Below, piece after piece: positions 3,869 through 7,397 of a stretch of DNA of 7,397 nucleotides. The notes below the pieces were generated by a model. The model saw only the letters and a program-made list of their open reading frames with translations, did not search any database and had not been told where the DNA came from. The position numbers and the translations under genes were made by a program. Numbering within the stretch: the first letter of the stretch is position 1; each line of letters begins with the position of its first letter. Source of the stretch: Candidatus Omnitrophota bacterium (GTDB lineage Bacteria; Omnitrophota; Gorgyraeia; B26-G9); the NCBI GenBank assembly GCA_023136735.1, contig JAGLQQ010000158.1:1-7397 (forward strand), given 5' to 3'.

Positions 3869-5008
3869 ATGAAAAAAAACAGGATATTAACTCCGGGACC
3901 AACACCGGTTCCACAAGAGGTTTTGTTGTCAATGGCAAAACCTACTATCCATCATCGCACTGCGCAGTTTCGAAAGATATTCAAAGAAGTGAATGATAAT
4001 CTTAAGTATGTTTTTAAAACACAAAATGATATCTTCACTTTGAGTTCTTCAGGAACAGGGGCAATGGAAGCCGCGGTGGTCAATCTCCTTAGCCCTGGCG
4101 ATACTGCTATTTGTGTAGGCGGCGGTAAGTTCGCGGAGCGCTGGAGTGAAATCTGTAAAACATATTCAATTAAAACTATAGCCATAGATGTCGAATGGGG
4201 CAATGTTGTTAGCCCAACTGAAATAGAAAAGACACTTGATGAAAATAAACAGATTAAAGTGGTATTTACTACACTTAGTGAAACATCAACAGGTGTTTTA
4301 ACAGATATTAAGAAAATCGCCCAAATTACTGGAAAAAGGGATGTGGTTATTGTAACTGACGCAATAAGCGCTTTAGGGGGAGAAGAATTAGAGACTGATG
4401 CTTGGGGAGTTGATGTTGTAGTTAGTGGTTCACAAAAAGGCTTGATGAGCCCTCCTGGGCTTGCCTTTTGCTCGGTAAGTCCGAAAGCATGGAAGCTTGT
4501 AGCGGTGAGTAAATCTCCTCGTTACTACTTTGATTTTCGCATAGCAAAGAAAGCTCTGGATAAGGGTGATACTGCTTTTACACCCGCTATAACTTTGTGT
4601 ATAGGTTTAAATACGGCGCTAAAAATGATTAAAGAAGAAACCCTGGAAAATGTGATCCAGAGACAAGGTCGTTTAGCTGCTGCATTACGCAGGGCAATGC
4701 AAGCTCTGGGACTGGAACTTTTTGCTAGTATCCCCGCAAATGTTGTCACTTCTGTCTGTCTGCCTAAAGGTATTGACGGCGATGTTTTAGTTGCGATGAT
4801 GCAAAATGTTTATGGAGTTACTATTGCCGGAGGACAGGCGCATTTAAAAGGTAAAATTATCCGCATCGGTTCTATGGGGCATATGAATGAGTTTGATATA
4901 ATTACCGGAATAAGCGCCCTTGAGTTGGTACTTTGCAAAATGGGATATAAATTTGAACATGGAGTCGGGGTAGGAGCTGCACAAAAAGAACTCTTAAAAT
5001 CGGAGTAA
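3869..5008 (+). CDS. Class V aminotransferase, probable phosphoserine or serine-glyoxylate type
   Basis: The 379-residue protein is a PLP-dependent fold-type I aminotransferase of the alanine/serine-glyoxylate group. The opening LTPGPTPVPQEVLLSMAKPTIHHR (7-30) is typical of it. SSSGTGAMEA (59-68) is the cofactor phosphate region, Asp164 in VTDAISALGG should contact the pyridine nitrogen, and Lys190 in SGSQKGLMSPPG is the expected Schiff-base lysine. Family members transfer amino groups between alanine or serine and glyoxylate. Because serA begins five bases after its stop, I infer it may act as the phosphoserine aminotransferase of serine synthesis in place of a classical SerC. Substrate cannot be read from sequence alone, and serine-glyoxylate or alanine-glyoxylate activity remains possible. 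AAAGGA at 3857-3862 supports the ATG, 23 bases after clpP. Confidence 0.9.
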   Translation: MKKNRILTPGPTPVPQEVLLSMAKPTIHHRTAQFRKIFKEVNDNLKYVFKTQNDIFTLSSSGTGAMEAAVVNLLSPGDTAICVGGGKFAERWSEICKTYSIKTIAIDVEWGNVVSPTEIEKTLDENKQIKVVFTTLSETSTGVLTDIKKIAQITGKRDVVIVTDAISALGGEELETDAWGVDVVVSGSQKGLMSPPGLAFCSVSPKAWKLVAVSKSPRYYFDFRIAKKALDKGDTAFTPAITLCIGLNTALKMIKEETLENVIQRQGRLAAALRRAMQALGLELFASIPANVVTSVCLPKGIDGDVLVAMMQNVYGVTIAGGQAHLKGKIIRIGSMGHMNEFDIITGISALELVLCKMGYKFEHGVGVGAAQKELLKSE

Positions 5009-5013
5009 AGATT

Positions 5014-6591
5014 ATGAAAATTTTAGTAAGTGATCCTCTTTCTCAAGAAGGCCTTAAAATATTGGAAGATCGAAATATTGCTTTTGATGTTAAACCTAAA
5101 CTTCTTCTTGAGGAATTAAAGCAGATCATTGGGGATTATGATGCTTTGATCATCCGCAGCGGGACAAAGGCTACCGCAGAAATTATAAATGCCTCAAAAA
5201 AACTTAAAGTTATCGGTAGGGCTGGTGTTGGAGTTGATAATGTAGACATAGATGCTGCGACAAAAAAAGGTATTGTGGTCATGAATACACCAGGAGGTAA
5301 TACTGTCTCTACCGCAGAGCATACCGTAAGCATGCTTTTGGCTTTAAATCGTAATATTCCTCAGGCGAATGCTTCCATAAAAAACGGGGAGTGGAACAGA
5401 AAAAAATTCATGAGCCGTGAGTTGCGAGGCAAATACTTAGGCATTATTGGTCTTGGTAGAATTGGGATAGAAGTTGCAGCTAGGGTTCAGGCTTTCGGCA
5501 TGAAGGTTGTTGCCTATGATCCATATCTTTCTGAAAAAAGGGCAGAGAAACTTGAAATTGAGTTAGTGGAAATGGAAAGTCTATTTGCAAAAGTTGATTT
5601 TTTGAGTGTTCATACTCCTCTGACCGATGAAACAAGACATATGATTTCAGGGACAGAATTTGGTTTAATGAAAAAGGGTGTGAAGGTGCTAAACTGTGCA
5701 AGAGGCGGGATTATTGATGAAAAAGCATTGCTTGCTGCCATAGAAAACGGAATTGTTGCTGGTGCGGCGCTGGATGTTTTTGAAAGTGAACCGCCTAAAG
5801 ATAACCGGCTTCTGGAATTTGATTGCGTTATTGCTACGCCGCATCTTGGAGCGGCTACTGAGGAAGCGCAAGTTAATGTTGCTGTTGAGATTGCAGAGCA
5901 GGTAGCTGATGTTTTAGAATCCAAAGGTATTCGTAATGCATTGAATTATCCTTGTATCGAAAGTGAAGCCAGTCGTATAATTGAGCCCTATATCAGACTG
6001 GGAGAAAAGCTGGGAAGCTTTCAATCACAGATTATTTCTGGACATATTACAAAAGTAAGTATAATATATAGTGGAGAGGTAGTGAATCACGAAGTAACTA
6101 CGATTACTATCGCGATTATTAAAGGTTTGCTGGTAAATATTTTAGGCGAATCAGTTAACTATGTTAACGCCCCGTTAATAGCTCAGGAAAGAGATATTAC
6201 TGTTAATGAAACCAAGGTTCTTGAAAATGAGCAGTTTTCAAATCTTATCAGTGTCGAAGTAGAGACTAATAAAGGTAAGAGCCTAGTGTCCGGGACGTTA
6301 TTTACAAAAAATAAACCTAGAATCATCAGGATTAATGAGTTTTATATTGATACAATACCTCAAGGTAATGTGTTGATTACTCGGAGTCTTGATTCTCCTG
6401 GTCTTGTCGGGCGTATAGGGACTATATTGGGGGATAATAATGTTAATATTGCGGCTATGAATTTTGGTCGGTTGGGACCAGGCGTTGAGTCACTGGTAGT
6501 TCTAAATGTTGATAATGAAATAACAGAAGATGTGTTAATGCAGATAAGACAATGTGATAATGTAACGGATGCAAAGGTCATTAAACTTTAA
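5014..6591 (+). CDS. serA: D-3-phosphoglycerate dehydrogenase, long ACT-domain form
   Basis: The enzyme oxidises 3-phosphoglycerate to 3-phosphohydroxypyruvate with NAD+, the first step of the phosphorylated serine pathway, in the cytoplasm. At 525 residues it matches the long form. The substrate and NAD domains cover about 1-310, with the nucleotide loop GLGRIG at 146-151 and the catalytic residues Arg230 (NCARGG), Glu259 (FESEP) and His277 (TPHLGA). The spacings of 29 and 18 equal those of the human enzyme. An intervening allosteric substrate-binding-type domain covers about 320-450. A C-terminal ACT domain (about 454-525, with SPGLVGRIGTILGDNNVNIAAM) suggests feedback control by serine, as known for the family. 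The ribosome binding site (CGGAG) overlaps the end of the aminotransferase gene, implying translational coupling. No terminator is visible in the 38 bases that follow. Confidence 0.97.
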   Translation: MKILVSDPLSQEGLKILEDRNIAFDVKPKLLLEELKQIIGDYDALIIRSGTKATAEIINASKKLKVIGRAGVGVDNVDIDAATKKGIVVMNTPGGNTVSTAEHTVSMLLALNRNIPQANASIKNGEWNRKKFMSRELRGKYLGIIGLGRIGIEVAARVQAFGMKVVAYDPYLSEKRAEKLEIELVEMESLFAKVDFLSVHTPLTDETRHMISGTEFGLMKKGVKVLNCARGGIIDEKALLAAIENGIVAGAALDVFESEPPKDNRLLEFDCVIATPHLGAATEEAQVNVAVEIAEQVADVLESKGIRNALNYPCIESEASRIIEPYIRLGEKLGSFQSQIISGHITKVSIIYSGEVVNHEVTTITIAIIKGLLVNILGESVNYVNAPLIAQERDITVNETKVLENEQFSNLISVEVETNKGKSLVSGTLFTKNKPRIIRINEFYIDTIPQGNVLITRSLDSPGLVGRIGTILGDNNVNIAAMNFGRLGPGVESLVVLNVDNEITEDVLMQIRQCDNVTDAKVIKL

Positions 6592-6629
6592 GTTGTGAGC
6601 TTTAATAATATAAAAAATAGGGGGAGGGC

Positions 6630-7397
6630 ATGAAAAGGAAAATATCAATTTTATGGATTTTGATCTTAAGTGTTTTTGTCTTTTTAAATCTTGCCGCAGC
6701 GGCACCTGCAATCATTAAAGATATTGTTGTAGAAACGCAAGATAGCTCAGTGAAGATATCAATTACTTCTAATCAGACACTACAAATAGAAACATTTAAA
6801 AACGATGAAAGCCCTGCGAATTATATTGTGCTTGATTTCATGGGTACTGTGTACACTGATCTTCCTTCTATAATAGAAGTTGACGGTGACCCGGTAGAAA
6901 AGGTGAGCTTGGTTAAAGGGGACAATGAAAAGATTACCTTAACAGGCAAAGAGTATTACTCCCTTGATTTTCTTGCGATTAATTTGAATAAGGCCGCAGA
7001 TTACAATGTTAATCAGAGTAAGGCGGTTATTGACCTGAATATCGGTTCTGTCGCGGGTATTGGGACAGCATTTGCAGAGCAGAAGGCAGTTAAATTGACT
7101 CCACCAATTGTGGTTTCAAAAGCAAAAGAAAATCCAGTTACAACGACATCCCGCAAATCAGAATATTCTTCTTCGTCATCGACGTACGAAAAAGATACAT
7201 ATAAACCGAGAACTTTCATGTCAGAGGAAAAAAGCTATTCTCCAGCTGAACAACTTGTAAGTGAAAAGCTGGCGGAGGAAAAAATAGTAGAGAAACCAAA
7301 AAAGAAAAAAAGACGTCGTCGCGGCGGAACATTTTTTGGGAAGAAAAAAGCTATCGTTAAAGAGAAAAAGGAAGCTGAGCCTGAAAGAGTAATTGTC
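6630..7397 (+). CDS. Secreted AMIN-like domain protein with a basic low-complexity tail, partial
   Basis: The frame is open for 256 codons to the window edge, so the C-terminus is missing. Residues 1-27 form a signal peptide: basic MKRK, a hydrophobic core ILWILILSVFVFLNL, then AAAAPA with a likely cleavage site nearby. Residues about 28-140 are beta-rich with the pattern NYIVLDFMGT (64-73), like AMIN domains of cell-envelope proteins such as amidases and PilQ-type secretins. From about 160 the sequence becomes a linker rich in Ser, Thr, Lys and Glu, with a patch of four Lys and four Arg at 224-231 followed by GGTFFGKKK. The ATG is supported by GGGGGAGG at 6620-6627. A secretin or other envelope protein is plausible because such proteins carry AMIN domains ahead of linkers, but the diagnostic part lies outside the window. 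Confidence 0.7.
   Translation, partial: MKRKISILWILILSVFVFLNLAAAAPAIIKDIVVETQDSSVKISITSNQTLQIETFKNDESPANYIVLDFMGTVYTDLPSIIEVDGDPVEKVSLVKGDNEKITLTGKEYYSLDFLAINLNKAADYNVNQSKAVIDLNIGSVAGIGTAFAEQKAVKLTPPIVVSKAKENPVTTTSRKSEYSSSSSTYEKDTYKPRTFMSEEKSYSPAEQLVSEKLAEEKIVEKPKKKKRRRRGGTFFGKKKAIVKEKKEAEPERVIV

Overview
The window is a stretch of bacterial chromosome, AT-rich by eye, with every supported gene on the + strand. The genes are bacterial housekeeping types: trigger factor with the GFRKGKAP ribosome-docking loop, ClpP, an ACT-domain SerA, and tRNAs with encoded CCA ends. The order tig-clpP-class V aminotransferase-serA, together with many short intergenic repeats, reminds me of uncultured Omnitrophota (OP3)-like bacteria. 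That placement is an impression from gene content and style, not something the sequence proves.

Layout. Bases 1-113 hold no recognisable gene but include a run of imperfect 7-bp repeats just before a small WrbA-like flavodoxin gene (114-590). Bases 591-713 are a repeat-filled spacer: a 9-bp tandem array and a facing inverted copy. Bases 714-1657 carry four tRNA genes: Arg(TCG), Lys(CTT), Leu(TAG) and Gly(GCC). A near-consensus sigma-70 promoter (TTGACC-17-TATAAT, extended -10) sits just ahead of tRNA-Lys, directly downstream of two perfect 15-bp repeats. Bases 1922-6591 form a tight gene run: trigger factor, ClpP, a class V aminotransferase and D-3-phosphoglycerate dehydrogenase, with gaps of 22, 23 and 5 bases. 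A secreted AMIN-like protein gene starts at 6630 and runs off the right edge.

How the genes fit together. Trigger factor and ClpP cover nascent-chain folding and proteolysis. The aminotransferase and SerA are adjacent and plausibly supply the first two steps of the phosphorylated serine pathway, the aminotransferase perhaps replacing a classical SerC. No clpX follows clpP within the window.

The most interesting part is the spacer DNA of the tRNA cluster. Non-coding elements begin at the 3' ends of three of the four tRNAs. The one after tRNA-Arg (about 211 bp) ends in a perfect 26-bp copy of the tRNA-Arg 3' end. The one after tRNA-Gly (about 175 bp) ends in a degraded copy (17 of 21 bases) of the tRNA-Gly 3' end. 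The two elements share related left ends and a related junction before the copied tRNA end, although their targets differ. This looks like a family of very small, ORF-less elements that integrate at tRNA 3' ends and regenerate them, presumably using a recombinase encoded elsewhere. A third, different palindromic repeat, present in two copies, abuts tRNA-Lys.
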